From the NCBI GenBank assembly GCA_024642295.1, contig JAHEBK010000125.1, forward strand, positions 1-5,707: DNA of 5,707 bases. Reading direction: 5' to 3'. Numbering within the stretch: the stretch's first letter is position 1; each line of letters starts with the position of its first letter. Both the position numbers and the translations under genes were made by a program. Positions 4,633 through 5,707 of the stretch are shown one piece after another. Below the pieces are notes generated by a model. That model saw nothing but the letters and a program-made list of their open reading frames with translations, did not search any database and was not told where the DNA came from. This DNA is from Flavobacterium sp. GTDB lineage: Bacteria; Bacteroidota; Bacteroidia; Flavobacteriales; Flavobacteriaceae.

Positions 4633-5707
4633 TTAATTTATCAGGCGTTGCTTTTGTGCTCTAATTCTTTTCCAGATTTTCAATCTGTTTTTAGTTTTGC
4701 TACTAAAGTACTTTTCTTTCGCCTCTCCCAATAAAAAACCAATAGGTTTCATTCTTTCAGAATGGTCAAAAACAACTTTTAACGAAGCGGTGATGGGCAA
4801 GGCTAATATCATTCCTGGAATCCCCCAAAGCATTGAAAATAATACAATGGACAAAATAGAAACAAAGGCATTAAGAGATACTTTTGAACCCGTAATTTTA
4901 GGTGTAATGAAATTACCTTCGATAAATTGGATAAAACCAAATATTCCAATAACACCGATAGCATACCAATAGGAATCTTTTGTAGCCAAAGCAATTAGAG
5001 CTGGCAAAATAGAGCCGATAATAATTCCAATATAAGGTACTAGCAATAATAAGGCACACAAAAAACCAAAGAAAAAGGGATATTCAATTCCTAAAATAAG
5101 CAAGCCAATACTATTGAGTAAGCCCACGATAATCATGACACTAACCAGACCTAATAGATAGTTTTGTTGTACTTTATAAAGTTGTTTTAAAATGACTCTT
5201 GTTTTGGCTTTAGTACTAATTCCAGAAGTAACTTTAAATATAAAACTCACTAAAAAGTTGCGGTACAATAAGAATAAAAACATATACAATGGTGACAAAA
5301 CAAAATCACCTAAAATACTTCCAGAAGTTGTGATAAATTGAATAATTTGGTTGGAGTTTTTCTTTACAATCTCTTTTACACCAAGGTTTTCAGTACCAAC
5401 AATATCTTCACTGTTGATTCCAATCGATTTTTCGGTATGGGCTAATAATGGGCTTATTTTTCGGCCAATTTGTTTGTAATACACATCACTTTTATTCATG
5501 ATTTCTTCAAATTGAATTCCAATCAAAACAAAAATGGTAAAAATAACTATGGTGAAAATAAGAATAGCAAGAGTTGTCGAGAGAACTCTATTGAAACACA
5601 ATCGTGATTCGAAAAATTGTACAATGGGATAGATAAGGACACTAAGGATAATTGCAAAAGATAAAGGAATCAAAAAGTCCTGTAAAATGTAAGACAGAAA
5701 TACAATG
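4633..5707 (-). CDS. AI-2E/PerM-family membrane transporter, 5' end off the window
   Basis: A polytopic membrane protein of the AI-2E transporter family (PF01594; PerM, YdiK, TqsA relatives). The frame is open to the right edge: upstream of the TTG at 5673 it continues without a stop as IVFLSYILQDF, which reads like the usual family N-terminus leading into LIPLSFAIILSVLIYPIV. The TTG is therefore unlikely to be the start, and the real ATG lies beyond 5707. The visible 357 residues are close to the family's usual 350-390. Several hydrophobic segments flank a soluble loop at about residues 63-120, and the conserved C-terminal block is present: PYIGIIIGSILPAL (224-237), GNFITPKITGSKVSLNAF (264-281) and GIPGMILALPI (295-305). 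A basic tail of about 40 residues ends the protein. Family members have been linked to AI-2 export or to Na+/H+ exchange, so the substrate here cannot be assigned. It lies 115 bp from the signalling cluster on the same strand, with no sign of shared function. Confidence 0.9.
   Translation of the reverse strand, partial: IVFLSYILQDFLIPLSFAIILSVLIYPIVQFFESRLCFNRVLSTTLAILIFTIVIFTIFVLIGIQFEEIMNKSDVYYKQIGRKISPLLAHTEKSIGINSEDIVGTENLGVKEIVKKNSNQIIQFITTSGSILGDFVLSPLYMFLFLLYRNFLVSFIFKVTSGISTKAKTRVILKQLYKVQQNYLLGLVSVMIIVGLLNSIGLLILGIEYPFFFGFLCALLLLVPYIGIIIGSILPALIALATKDSYWYAIGVIGIFGFIQFIEGNFITPKITGSKVSLNAFVSILSIVLFSMLWGIPGMILALPITASLKVVFDHSERMKPIGFLLGEAKEKYFSSKTKNRLKIWKRIRAQKQRLIN

Noticed and set aside
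4697..4994. Open frames on the plus strand (4697-4972) and in another minus-strand frame (4809-4994)
   Set aside because: Both overlap the conserved C-terminal block of the AI-2E-family transporter and have no features of their own.

Overview
This is a low-GC window from a member of the Bacteroidota, most likely Flavobacteriaceae (Flavobacterium-like). The inference rests on the AT-rich composition, start codons without a good Shine-Dalgarno sequence, promoter-like sequences resembling the TTG / TAnnTTTG pattern, and protein families typical of that group: an OMP_b-brl_2-type outer-membrane barrel, a DUF4142-like lipoprotein, an Rcp1-like receiver, a SHDLQEP-type histidine kinase and a small AraC-type regulator with a short N-terminal domain.

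All six genes that can be supported lie on the minus strand, so the window reads right to left. In order of transcription they are: (1) an AI-2E/PerM-family membrane transporter, cut by the right edge (5707-4633); (2) a 115-bp spacer with a candidate promoter and an AT-rich dyad; (3) a compact three-gene signalling cluster, AraC-type regulator (4517-3951), single-domain response regulator (3947-3501) and membrane histidine kinase with CHASE3-like and two PAS domains (3497-1290), with only 3 nt between consecutive genes; (4) a 97-bp spacer with a 10-bp direct repeat; (5) a small DUF4142-like lipoprotein (1192-641); (6) a 364-bp non-coding stretch with a nested palindromic element; and (7) the N-terminal part of a porin-family barrel protein, cut by the left edge (276-1).

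The signalling cluster is the core of the window. The kinase should sense an envelope or cytoplasmic cue through its CHASE3-like and PAS domains and pass phosphate to the stand-alone receiver next to it. The receiver has no output domain, and the AraC-type protein is the only DNA-binding protein in the cluster. Translational coupling suggests equal dosage and a shared pathway, but how the receiver would signal to the AraC-type protein cannot be read from sequence. The transporter and the two envelope proteins may be unrelated neighbours or targets.

I found no RNA genes, CRISPR array, insertion sequence or phage gene. Most of the window is ordinary chromosomal content. The items most worth a second look are the uncharacterised N-terminal domain of the AraC-type protein, the gapless PAS duplication in the kinase and the intergenic palindromic element.
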